A stretch of DNA of 64,000 nt, taken from Bacteroidales bacterium. Lineage in GTDB: Bacteria > Bacteroidota > Bacteroidia > Bacteroidales > F082. The notes under the pieces are model-generated. The model was not told the DNA's origin and ran no database searches. It saw only the letters and a list, made by a program, of their open reading frames with translations. The stretch is from contig JANJXG010000010.1 in NCBI GenBank assembly GCA_024709145.1, forward strand, positions 62,001 through 126,000, in the 5' to 3' direction. The number at the start of each line of letters is the position of its first letter. Position 1 is the first letter of the stretch. Below, one piece after another: positions 7,900 through 16,973 of the stretch. The position numbers were made by a program, and so were the translations under genes.

Positions 7900-10800
7900 T
7901 TGCTCTTGTTCGCAGTGCTTTCGATTCCTGTGAACTTGTTTGTGATTTTGCGGTCACCACATGTCCAAACTTTTGCGGCTCGTTATACTGCTGCATGGTT
8001 TTCCGAAAAACTTCAAACGGATGTCACGATTGGTTCATTTTTTCTGGGGATTGACATGTCGTTACGAATTAATGATTTACACATTAAAGACAAACAAAAC
8101 AATACGCTGTTAAGCGCTGGTGAGCTCAGGGTTTCGGTTTATCCGCTTGGAATCGATAAGGCATTAGACCTTGGAAAGGTGCAACTGAGCGATTTTGATG
8201 TTAATCTGATTCAATATTCAGGAGACAGCTCGTTGAATTATCAGTTTATCGCAGATTTTTTTGCAGGAGAAAGGACAAGCGATTCTACAGTAGCCAAACT
8301 TTACCCTGTGACAGTGCAGAACCTCTTGCTTGACAATGGAAAGTTTGTTTATCAAATTGAGGAAAGCACGAGCGACAGTATTGTCGGAATGGATTATAAT
8401 AATATAGTAATCAATGACATAATGCTCGATGCCCGCGATTTGTTATTGTTGGGCGATTCGGTAAATGCTTCCATAAGAGCATTAAAAGCCAGAGAAAAAA
8501 GTGGTCTTGAACTTCGAAATCTAAAAGCTGATCTCAAGTTGGGAGCTCATGGCCTACAGGCTGGAGACTTTAAATTAGTCACTGAAAAGTCGGCAGTTCA
8601 CATGGATCTTGATTTACGTTATTCCGGCTACGGTGATTTCATTGATTTTATCGACAGTGTACAAATTCAGGCAGCTGTTCAGCCTTCGACTTTAGAATTA
8701 TCAGAAATCGGTGCTTTTGCTGCGATTATGTATGAGATGCCCGATGTCGTAAGTTTTGCCGGCAATGTGGAAGGTACAGTTGCTGATTTTGAGGCAAATG
8801 AAATGAGTTTCAGCTTTGGGGAGTCTACTTCTTTTCTTGGTGACATTTCTTTGAAAGGTCTGCCCGATTTTTTTACTTCAGATATTGAGCTAAATGTTCA
8901 TCGTTTTGAAACCAATATAGCTGATATTGAGAGCTTTGCTATACCCATTGAAGGTAGATACCTTCAGTTGCCTTCAGTTTTTAATACGCTCGGCCAAATA
9001 CGAGTCGAAGGTAGGTTTGAAGGTAAGTACGAAGATTTTAAAAGCAATGCGTTTGTTCAAACCGAGATCGGAAAGTTAAAAGCAGATCTTATTTACAGGC
9101 TAAATCCACGCACAGGAATTCCACATTATTCGGCAACGGTAGTTACAACCAATCTTGACCTCGGCATACTGTTGGATCAGAACGCTTTGCTTGGCAAGCT
9201 CAATCTTGATGCCCGACTTCGCGGAAGTGGATTAACGGCTCAGACAGCTGATGCCCGTCTTGTTTCAAATGTTCGGAGCATTGGCCTGCAAAACAATGTT
9301 TTTGAAAACATTGAAATCACGGCCGAAATCGCTGACAGTTTTGCGGAGCTTGGTTTTTCGGTTCTGGAACCAGAGATAGGATTGGAATTTTTGGCTACGG
9401 TTGATTTGAAGCAAGAGCAGCCATTCTTTGACATCGACGCATTGCTACACAATTCCGATTTGCATAGCCTAAATTTTGTTGAAGGTGACAGTGTCAGTCA
9501 ACTGGCAACAAATCTACATGCAAAGTTTTCGGGTCTGAATCCTGATACTTTCTCGGGTGAGATTAGCCTCAGTGATCTTGATTATAAAACAAGTTCAGGC
9601 GAGATAAAAGTCAAGTCGGTGAAATTGAATGTTATGGATGATGCCTACCTTGGGAGGAAACTTTTAGTAGCTTCCGATTTTTTTGATTTCGAAATGGGAG
9701 GCATTTTTCAATTAAGCACCCTTGTTCCATCATTTAAGTCGTATTTGAACCACTATATGGCTTTTAAGGTGCTTGAAAAACCAATTGAAACCCCAGAAAG
9801 TATAGAACAGGATTTTTATTTCAACCTCAAATTTAAAAATCTCAATCCTGTGTTGGCTTTCCTGTTTCCAACGATGACAATGGCCAATCAAACAAGTCTT
9901 TCAGGCGTCTTTACCCAGCGAAACCATACGCTCAATACCACTTTTCGCAGTGAGTGGATCAGATTGGGCGAGATTCTATTCGAAGCACCCTATCTGCTGA
10001 TCCAAAGTGATGAGCGGGATGCCAGACTGGATTTCGAAATGAAAGACTTAATTTTGAAAAAGGCCTCATCGGAAGATGCCATTGACTTTGGGATGCAGAG
10101 CCCCAAACTCAGTTTAAATGCCGCCTCCGACAGTTTAAATTTTAAGTTGAGTTGGGATAATCAGCGTGAAAAAATGCTTAACCGAGGACTTGTTAATGGC
10201 TTGTATTTCCTTGATCAGAAAAAAGATGGAAATTTGTCATTGGCTTTCAACGAGGTGATCGTGAATGACTCGGTCTTAAAACTCAGTCCTGGTAATCTGA
10301 TTCAGTTCAGGGAGGATGTGACACGGATTGAAAAATTCAACCTGCAATTGGGTAAAAGTCAACTTGGCCTTCAGGGTAGCATACCCCTAAGGGAGGAAGA
10401 CTCACTCATTGTCAGCTTTAATGAATGGAATATCTCTGCTTTTGATGTTTTGACCGGTACCGCAGGATTTGACCTGGACGGGGTCATTAATGGTGACCTT
10501 GTTTTGTCAAACATCGTTAATAATCCCTACTTTTCATCCAATTTGCACATCAATGGTCTTGGATTGAATAATGAACGAATCGGCGAAGCAAGGCTCCTGA
10601 GCAATTGGAGCAATCTCGATAAGTCGATTTATGCCAATGTTCAGATCATTAATACAGGAAACAGGAGTAACAGCCGTGTTTTAAACCTTCGGGGATTTTA
10701 TTACCCGACACGTGAAAAAGACAATCTTTCGATCGATTTAACTTTGGAGAATTTCAGACTGAAGTTTCTGAATCAGTTTTTTCAGGGAATTATTAGTCAG

Positions 10801-12330
10801 CTTGAGGGCATTGCATCCGGTGAGTTTACAATCAGGGGTGACATTAATAAACCTGTTATTAAAGGAAGTCTGGAACTACTCAGAACTGCCTTTTTGATTG
10901 ACTATCTTAACGTGAAATATTCGCTGCAGCACAAGATCGATGTTAAACCCGGGTTGATACCGATCGAGAATCTGATAATGTTTGATTCAGCAGGGAATCA
11001 GGCAACAGTCAATGGGAAGATCACCAACAATTATTTAACTGACTGGGCTTTTGATTTGAAAATCAAGCCTTCCACATTGCTTGCGCTTAATACAGGTCCG
11101 AAACAAAATGAGCTTTTTTATGGTTCTGCGGTTGCAACGGGCGATGTGTTGATAAAGGGTCCGCTCGAAAACATTGAGATGGGTATAACCGCGCTCACCA
11201 ACAAAGGAACGGCGATTGTGATTCCACTTAATACAGCCGGCTCGGTAGGATCGAGCGACTTTATTCGTTTCGTGAACACAGCCAGGTATGATGCATCCGA
11301 TTCGATGACTTATATCACCAAACCCATCGTTGGAAGCGGAACAGGATTCAATATTAACCTGAATGCAGAGATAACACCGGACGCATCAGTTAAAATTTTC
11401 CTTCCTTATGATATGGGAACACTGGAAGCAACCGGCAGCGGTAACCTCGCCCTGGGCGTCAACAATTCCGGTGCCTTTACTCTGAATGGGGATTATTTTG
11501 TAAGAGATGGTTTGTTTACTTTCACATTCGAAAATTTACTTAAAAAGCGCTTTAGTCTGATGGAAGGTGGACGGATTACCTGGACTGGCGATCCTTATGA
11601 AGCCGATCTTGATGTGAAAGGTGTCTACAGGGTCAAAGCATCTCTTGCAGGCCTTGGAATCGACACCACATCCAGTCTGAGAAACAGAATCAATGTGGAT
11701 TGCATCATTCATCTTACCAATGGCTTATTTAATCCTGACATTGGTTTCAGTTTTGCACTACCCGGTGCTGATGCCGATATTGAACAGAAAGTATTCAGCG
11801 TGATTGACACCACCAACGATGCTGCCATGACTCAGCAAATGGTCTCATTACTCGTACTGGGTAGCTTTGCTTCAACAAATCTGGGGAATTCTTCCCTGAC
11901 AAATTCAACTTTTGAAATGATATCCGGACAACTGAGCGGATTGCTTTCGCAGATTAGCAAAGACTTCGATATTGGACTCAACTACCGTCCCGGTGACGCT
12001 CTTACCAATGAAGAACTTGAGGTTGCTTTGTCAACTCAGCTTTTTAATGACAGAGTCTCGATTGAAGGTAACTTTGGTGTTTCCAACAATAAAAATGTAA
12101 GTCAAAGTGCCAGCAATATCGTAGGTGATGTGGATGTGAGTGTTAAACTTAATGCCGACGGAAGTTTCAGACTCAGGGCTTTCAATCATTCAAACCACAG
12201 TTCCTGGTTGAGTTATGGGGTATTTGATAATTATTCGCCTTACACCCAGGGAATAGGGATCTCTTACCGGCAAGAATTTGACGCTTTTAATGAGATTTTC
12301 AGAAAGAAAAAGACCAAAATTAAAAAGTAG
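7900..12330 (+). CDS. tamB: TamB-like translocation and assembly module protein (DUF490)
   Basis: This is a very large protein (about 1476 residues). TamB forms a long hydrophobic groove across the periplasm and helps outer-membrane assembly or lipid transport with a BamA-family partner. One N-terminal membrane anchor is followed by over 1000 residues of repetitive beta-strand, AsmA/DUF490-like sequence. The C-terminal TamB domain includes YDASDSMTYITKPIVGSG and GRITWTGDPYEADLDVKGVY. The start is uncertain. TTG 7900 is the first standard start codon in frame, but codons back to 7858 encode a basic stretch (KIIKKRLRD) expected before the anchor, and an in-frame stop lies at 7855. The true start may be a rarer ATT or ATC at 7867 or 7870. 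Confidence 0.9.
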   Translation: MLLFAVLSIPVNLFVILRSPHVQTFAARYTAAWFSEKLQTDVTIGSFFLGIDMSLRINDLHIKDKQNNTLLSAGELRVSVYPLGIDKALDLGKVQLSDFDVNLIQYSGDSSLNYQFIADFFAGERTSDSTVAKLYPVTVQNLLLDNGKFVYQIEESTSDSIVGMDYNNIVINDIMLDARDLLLLGDSVNASIRALKAREKSGLELRNLKADLKLGAHGLQAGDFKLVTEKSAVHMDLDLRYSGYGDFIDFIDSVQIQAAVQPSTLELSEIGAFAAIMYEMPDVVSFAGNVEGTVADFEANEMSFSFGESTSFLGDISLKGLPDFFTSDIELNVHRFETNIADIESFAIPIEGRYLQLPSVFNTLGQIRVEGRFEGKYEDFKSNAFVQTEIGKLKADLIYRLNPRTGIPHYSATVVTTNLDLGILLDQNALLGKLNLDARLRGSGLTAQTADARLVSNVRSIGLQNNVFENIEITAEIADSFAELGFSVLEPEIGLEFLATVDLKQEQPFFDIDALLHNSDLHSLNFVEGDSVSQLATNLHAKFSGLNPDTFSGEISLSDLDYKTSSGEIKVKSVKLNVMDDAYLGRKLLVASDFFDFEMGGIFQLSTLVPSFKSYLNHYMAFKVLEKPIETPESIEQDFYFNLKFKNLNPVLAFLFPTMTMANQTSLSGVFTQRNHTLNTTFRSEWIRLGEILFEAPYLLIQSDERDARLDFEMKDLILKKASSEDAIDFGMQSPKLSLNAASDSLNFKLSWDNQREKMLNRGLVNGLYFLDQKKDGNLSLAFNEVIVNDSVLKLSPGNLIQFREDVTRIEKFNLQLGKSQLGLQGSIPLREEDSLIVSFNEWNISAFDVLTGTAGFDLDGVINGDLVLSNIVNNPYFSSNLHINGLGLNNERIGEARLLSNWSNLDKSIYANVQIINTGNRSNSRVLNLRGFYYPTREKDNLSIDLTLENFRLKFLNQFFQGIISQLEGIASGEFTIRGDINKPVIKGSLELLRTAFLIDYLNVKYSLQHKIDVKPGLIPIENLIMFDSAGNQATVNGKITNNYLTDWAFDLKIKPSTLLALNTGPKQNELFYGSAVATGDVLIKGPLENIEMGITALTNKGTAIVIPLNTAGSVGSSDFIRFVNTARYDASDSMTYITKPIVGSGTGFNINLNAEITPDASVKIFLPYDMGTLEATGSGNLALGVNNSGAFTLNGDYFVRDGLFTFTFENLLKKRFSLMEGGRITWTGDPYEADLDVKGVYRVKASLAGLGIDTTSSLRNRINVDCIIHLTNGLFNPDIGFSFALPGADADIEQKVFSVIDTTNDAAMTQQMVSLLVLGSFASTNLGNSSLTNSTFEMISGQLSGLLSQISKDFDIGLNYRPGDALTNEELEVALSTQLFNDRVSIEGNFGVSNNKNVSQSASNIVGDVDVSVKLNADGSFRLRAFNHSNHSSWLSYGVFDNYSPYTQGIGISYRQEFDAFNEIFRKKKTKIKK

Positions 12331-12331
12331 G

Positions 12332-13402
12332 ATGAAAACAACCTTTTCCCTGTTTTTGGCAATGCTATGTAGTTTGCCGCTTACTATTCAATCACAAATC
12401 GTCATAGAAACCAACGATATGCCCTTTGCTGGTGACACGATTCGTACCAGCTTTGCATTCGATGTCGAAGCTTATGATATGAATCTGACTGGTGAAGGAT
12501 ATACCTGGGATTTTACAGCTTTACAGCCTGTTAATCAACGGCTTGATACATTTAGAAATGTTATAGAGACACCAGCCTATTTTTGGCCGAGTTTTCTTGT
12601 GAGCGCCAATGTGGCCCTTAGGCTGGGATCAGGAGAACTCCTGCCGGGACTTGTTTTAGATGATGCGTATCAGTTTTTCCACCGATCTTCAACTGCCTAT
12701 AAAGATTTTGGCTATGGTTTAGTTCTCTCAGGAATCCCATTGCCACTGAAGTTTTCAACACCGGATGTATTGTACAACTTCCCACTTCAATACGAGAATA
12801 ATTATGCGTCGGATGCCAGCCTTGAATTCACGCTTCCGGGTTTAGGTTATCTGTCGATCGAGAGAAACCGAACAACCACTGCAGATGGTTGGGGAACATT
12901 GTTGACACCTTTTGGAGCTTTTGAGACCCTAAGGCTTAAATCTGTCGTCTATGAGCGAGATAGCTTATTCGCAGATACAGCTTCACAGGGAATCTTAGTT
13001 GAACGAAACTATATCGAGTATAAGTGGTTGGCAAAAAATTATTCCGCACCCATATTGCAATGCACAGACGACCAATTACTTGGAAGAACAATCGTGTATC
13101 TTGACTCAATTCGCGATTTGTCAGTCAAGGTAACTGAAAAAAAGGAGTTATCACTTTCTCTTTTTCCTAACCCGGTTACCGACAGGCTGACTGTAAACCT
13201 TCCATTTGGAGCGCAAGGACCAACCCACTTGAAAGTACTGGATTTATTTGGCCGTGAAGTTGAATCGCTTAATGATGTCATTAAGAACGAAGCAGGCAGT
13301 CTGATTTTCGAAACTAGTCATTTCAAAAATGGGGTCTATACATTGATTGTAGTGCAACAAGGACGGACTCTCGCCAAAAGTTTTGTTGTTTTTCATCCAT
13401 GA
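12332..13402 (+). CDS. T9SS-sorted secreted protein, function unknown
   Basis: The 356-residue protein starts at ATG 12332, one base after the tamB stop. This start gives a signal peptide (MKTTFSLFLAMLCSLPLTIQS) that the longer open frame would bury. The central 250 residues are beta-rich with no motif I recognise. The last 80 residues are a type A T9SS sorting domain, with SLFPNPVTDRLTV, then LDLFGREV and FKNGVYTLIVV ending in a basic strand. The protein should cross the outer membrane through the type IX system and be surface anchored or released. Its stop overlaps the start of the next gene (ATGA), so three genes are translationally linked. Confidence 0.85.
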   Translation: MKTTFSLFLAMLCSLPLTIQSQIVIETNDMPFAGDTIRTSFAFDVEAYDMNLTGEGYTWDFTALQPVNQRLDTFRNVIETPAYFWPSFLVSANVALRLGSGELLPGLVLDDAYQFFHRSSTAYKDFGYGLVLSGIPLPLKFSTPDVLYNFPLQYENNYASDASLEFTLPGLGYLSIERNRTTTADGWGTLLTPFGAFETLRLKSVVYERDSLFADTASQGILVERNYIEYKWLAKNYSAPILQCTDDQLLGRTIVYLDSIRDLSVKVTEKKELSLSLFPNPVTDRLTVNLPFGAQGPTHLKVLDLFGREVESLNDVIKNEAGSLIFETSHFKNGVYTLIVVQQGRTLAKSFVVFHP

Positions 13403-16400
13403 GTCTCAAGGTTTACAAATCATCCGCCGGATCGGGAAAGACTTTTACACTGGTGTTGGAGTATCTGGTCCTTGTGTTGAAATACCCACTTTATTACAGG
13501 CAAATTCTCGCTGTAACCTTCACCAACAAGGCAGCTAATGAAATGAAGACAAGGGTGATAGAAGCCCTATGGTTGATTTCTGACCCGAATAATAACCGAT
13601 ATCCAAAATACAACTTACTCGTCAACCTCTTGGCAAAGAATGATTTTGGAAGTGAAGAATTGGTTAATCAAAGGGCTTCAAAGGTTTTTAATGCCATTCT
13701 TCACCGTTACAGCGATTTTCACATTGGCACCATCGATGCTTTCATTCATAGGCTTGTGCGTACTTTTGCCCATGACCTGAATCTGCCGGCAACTTTTGAA
13801 ACCATTCTCGAAAGCGATGATTTGGCAAAGGATATGAGCAATGAACTCATCCAGTTTATTGGTCATGACGATTATGTTACTGCATTGATCACTGAGTTTT
13901 TAATTGAAAATATTGGTGAAGAAAATGATTGGCGGATTGATAAGATGCTCCGCGATTACATCAGGGAATTGCTGAATGAAGAGGCTTTTTTTCAGGCTGA
14001 TGAGACTGGTTTGCCAGGTGAGGACGAACTGAGTCAGGTTAAAAGCTGGATCAGCAGCAGAATCCACACTTTTGAAAGAACCATGCAAAGTGAGGCAGAT
14101 AAAATTCTAACACTGCTCTCCGGCGCTGGCATCACAGCAGAAGATATGCCGGGTAAGTCACGGGGTATTGGTTCAGTGCTTCAGAAATTGTCGTCGGGCC
14201 GATTTGAGGATGGGTTAACCGGTGTTGCTTTTACAAAAGCTCTGGAAAGCGATCAACCTTTTATGGCCCCAAAAGCTTCCCAAAATCTTCGGCTTGCTTT
14301 CGCCACTGTAGAAGAAAACGTTATGCCGAGATGGGAGCGTATCAGGGAATTGATGTTGACAGAATACGATAGGTACATCATATTGAAGTTGCTAAAACGA
14401 AATATATATGGCTTTGCCCTCCAAAACAAGCTGAAACAAATTTCCCTTCAGATCATTCATGACCGGCAAGAGGTCCATATTTCGGAGTTTAATAAGCGCA
14501 TTGCCGCGTTGCTTCAGTCAAGTCCGGTTCCTTTTATTTACGAACGTCTGGGCGAAAGGTATAAGAGTTTTTTACTCGACGAATTTCAGGACACATCGAT
14601 TCTACAATGGCACAATATGCTGCCGCTTCTCGAAAATTCACTGGCCACCGGCAACGACAACCTGATTGTGGGCGATGGAAAGCAATCGATTTACCGGTTT
14701 CGTAGCGGGGAGTTTCAGCAGTTTCTGAAGTTGCCTGAAATCTATCAGGCCGGGATAAATGACCACCTGCTCAGGGTTCAGGATCTTTTAAAACGGAATT
14801 ATCTGGAATATAACCTCGACACCAATTATCGGTCGGAAAAGGTGGTTGTGGAGTTTAACAATAATTTTTTTGGGTTCGTAAGCAAGCATTATATCGGCGA
14901 ATCCTATCGGGTCGTGTATCAAAATCAGGCTCAAAAGGTTCACCAACCATCAAATGAGAATGGACTGGTTCAGATCGAGTTTTTGGAGCCAACAGAAGAA
15001 ATGCAGGCCAGGCGAATCAGAATGATTGAGCGTACTTATGATCTTGTAATTGAACAAACAAACGCTGGTTTTTCATTGCGTGATATTGCCATTCTCGTTT
15101 CATACAAAGAAGATGGCAATGAAATTGCACGTTTTTTAGCTTCCAGGGGTATTCAGGTTGTTTCTTCTGATTCATTGCTTCTCAATTCATCCTCTTCGGT
15201 TCGGCTTGTTTTGTCTTTGATGAGGTTTCAGCAATATCCTTCTGATCAGATCAACCGGCTGGAAGCGCTTTTCCATTTGCAGGACTTAAGGCCGGAAGTG
15301 TTAACAGCCACTGCGGGGCACAACTGGTTTGAATCATATAACTTGTTGAACCAGAAGGAGCAACAAGATTTCGTTAACAAATTCCTTCCTTCTTGGAACT
15401 CAAACTTTTCACTGTATGATTTAGCTGAATTTATCATCCGTTCGCTCCAGCTGGATAAAAGCCCGGATGCATACCTTCAGTTTTTACTCGACGAGATCTA
15501 TCGGTTTGTGGTTCAGGATCAAAAATCGCTGGAAGAATTTCTTAGTTATTGGGATGAGAATGGCGATAATAAATCAGTTGTTGTTCCGGAGCAGACCGAG
15601 GCAGTGAGGGTGATGACAGTGCACAAAGCCAAGGGACTTGAATTTCCTGTGGTGATTCTTCCTTTTGCAACCCGTTCATTTTCAACGCTAACAAGAAAGA
15701 ATTTATGGCTCGACCTTAAGCAATTAGAGATTCCAGGAATTAAGTCAGGCTTTATCAAAGCCAGTAAAAGTCTTGAACAAACACGCTACGGATTCCAATA
15801 CAGCGATGAAAAAGAAAAATCAAAACTTGATAAATTAAATGTTCTTTATGTTGCCTTAACCCGTGCTATCGGGAAACTGTATGTTCTTACAAGTCTGCCG
15901 ACACGAAATGTACCGGGTTATGCAGCACTTTTTAAGGATTTCCTCCTCGATATTGGACTTTGGGAAGATTCTAAAACAATCTACACTTTTGGAAATGAGT
16001 TTAATGGTAAAAAGACTGAAGCAGAATATCAAAAAAATGAGGAAACTGCAACTGTTGAATTTATCTCAACCAATTGGTCTGAAAAAATAAGTATAGCTGC
16101 TGAGTCAATGCCGGGATCGGTCATGCTGTTCAATCATGCAGCATTGGATGCCGGAAATTTCATTCATGCTTTGCTTGCGCGAATTATTCATGTCGCTGAT
16201 GCCGCTCCTGTGCTTCAGAATGCTTTTCTTTCAGGTTTTCTTGATAAGACTCAGCAGGAGAAAATGGGTAGGTTGATTGATTCCTTTGCGCACCATGAAT
16301 TACTTTCAAACGCCTTTGATCCAAGGTGGAAAATTAAGACAGAAGCCGGAATCCTTACGAAGACTTCAGAGATTTTTCGGGTTGACAGATATGTTGAAAT

Positions 16401-16572
16401 GACGGATCAGGTATTTATTATCGATTACAAAACCGGACGTGAGGATGGCTCACATCATCAGCAGGTGAGGCGTTATGTGAAAGAAATCGAAGACCTTCAG
16501 ACCAAATCTGTAAAGGGTTATCTGCTTTACCTTTTTGATTATGAAAAATGGGAATTAATTGAGGTAAAATAA
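13399..16572 (+). CDS. UvrD/RecB-type helicase-nuclease (AddA-like)
   Basis: This is a 1057-residue superfamily 1 helicase fused to a RecB-type nuclease, expected to process double-strand ends for recombination. Walker A is SSAGSGKT at residues 8-15. Walker B is DEFQDT near residue 394, followed by GDGKQSIYRFRSG. Motif V is TVHKAKGLEFPVV and motif VI is LYVALTRA near residue 815. The C-terminal PD-(D/E)xK nuclease region shows DRYVE and then IDYKTG near residue 1008. It resembles AddA of the AddAB complex. An AddB-like partner is not adjacent: the gene ends at a terminator and the next gene is convergent. It overlaps the T9SS gene by four bases. Confidence 0.9.
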   Translation: MSLKVYKSSAGSGKTFTLVLEYLVLVLKYPLYYRQILAVTFTNKAANEMKTRVIEALWLISDPNNNRYPKYNLLVNLLAKNDFGSEELVNQRASKVFNAILHRYSDFHIGTIDAFIHRLVRTFAHDLNLPATFETILESDDLAKDMSNELIQFIGHDDYVTALITEFLIENIGEENDWRIDKMLRDYIRELLNEEAFFQADETGLPGEDELSQVKSWISSRIHTFERTMQSEADKILTLLSGAGITAEDMPGKSRGIGSVLQKLSSGRFEDGLTGVAFTKALESDQPFMAPKASQNLRLAFATVEENVMPRWERIRELMLTEYDRYIILKLLKRNIYGFALQNKLKQISLQIIHDRQEVHISEFNKRIAALLQSSPVPFIYERLGERYKSFLLDEFQDTSILQWHNMLPLLENSLATGNDNLIVGDGKQSIYRFRSGEFQQFLKLPEIYQAGINDHLLRVQDLLKRNYLEYNLDTNYRSEKVVVEFNNNFFGFVSKHYIGESYRVVYQNQAQKVHQPSNENGLVQIEFLEPTEEMQARRIRMIERTYDLVIEQTNAGFSLRDIAILVSYKEDGNEIARFLASRGIQVVSSDSLLLNSSSSVRLVLSLMRFQQYPSDQINRLEALFHLQDLRPEVLTATAGHNWFESYNLLNQKEQQDFVNKFLPSWNSNFSLYDLAEFIIRSLQLDKSPDAYLQFLLDEIYRFVVQDQKSLEEFLSYWDENGDNKSVVVPEQTEAVRVMTVHKAKGLEFPVVILPFATRSFSTLTRKNLWLDLKQLEIPGIKSGFIKASKSLEQTRYGFQYSDEKEKSKLDKLNVLYVALTRAIGKLYVLTSLPTRNVPGYAALFKDFLLDIGLWEDSKTIYTFGNEFNGKKTEAEYQKNEETATVEFISTNWSEKISIAAESMPGSVMLFNHAALDAGNFIHALLARIIHVADAAPVLQNAFLSGFLDKTQQEKMGRLIDSFAHHELLSNAFDPRWKIKTEAGILTKTSEIFRVDRYVEMTDQVFIIDYKTGREDGSHHQQVRRYVKEIEDLQTKSVKGYLLYLFDYEKWELIEVK

Positions 16573-16603
16573 AAAAGGCTGTTCAAAACGAACAGCCTTT
16601 TTT
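16571..16603. terminator. Bidirectional terminator between the AddA-like gene and the rpoC operon
   Basis: A perfect 14-base stem, AAAAAAGGCTGTTC and GAACAGCCTTTTTT, with a five-base loop has A/T flanks on both sides. It overlaps the stop codon of the rightward gene and lies two bases from the stop codon of the leftward DUF3467 gene, so it can terminate both. Confidence 0.9.
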
Positions 16604-16605
16604 AA

Positions 16606-16914
16606 TCATGCCTGAGCCGTTGGCCCTCCCAGAGTAAACGGAGGCATTCCTTCGCCACTGCCTTCTTTGATGGGGCCGTGAACCGATTCGTACTTCTTGA
16701 TGTTGTCGAGTAAGGCTTTGTAAAGACGCTTGGCGTGTTCTGGTGTAAGGATAATTCTTGATTTCACTTTAGCCTTTTGCACACCGGGCATCAGTTTTAC
16801 GAAGTCAACAACGAACTCCGAATGTGAATGGGTAATAATGGCAAGGTTGGAATAGGTACCTTCAGCCACCTCTTCACTCAATTCGATATTGATTTGATTT
16901 TTATTGTCAGTCAT
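16606..16914 (-). CDS. DUF3467 domain protein
   Basis: This small acidic protein of 102 residues contains the DUF3467 core: NLAIITHSHSEFVVDFVKLMPG, then KSRIILTPEHAKRLYKAL. The family is widespread in Bacteroidota and often sits directly after rpoC, as here (60 bases after the rpoC stop). Its biochemical role is not known to me; the position suggests expression together with RNA polymerase. The C-terminal 20 residues are G/P-rich and probably disordered. The start ATG is clear and a bidirectional terminator follows the gene. A perfect hairpin separates it from rpoC. Confidence 0.85.
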   Translation of the reverse strand: MTDNKNQINIELSEEVAEGTYSNLAIITHSHSEFVVDFVKLMPGVQKAKVKSRIILTPEHAKRLYKALLDNIKKYESVHGPIKEGSGEGMPPFTLGGPTAQA

Positions 16915-16932
16915 AGGAACAATTTTTTTAGT

Positions 16933-16967
16933 GATTCACCTTTCAACATGTGATTGAAAGGTGAATC
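16933..16967 (-). promoter_or_regulatory. Perfect hairpin in the rpoC-DUF3467 spacer
   Basis: GATTCACCTTTCAA at 16933-16946 pairs perfectly with 16954-16967 across a seven-base loop. No T run follows in the leftward direction, so it does not look like an ordinary terminator. An RNA-processing, stabilising or attenuating element is possible. Confidence 0.55.
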
Positions 16968-16973
16968 GAATGA

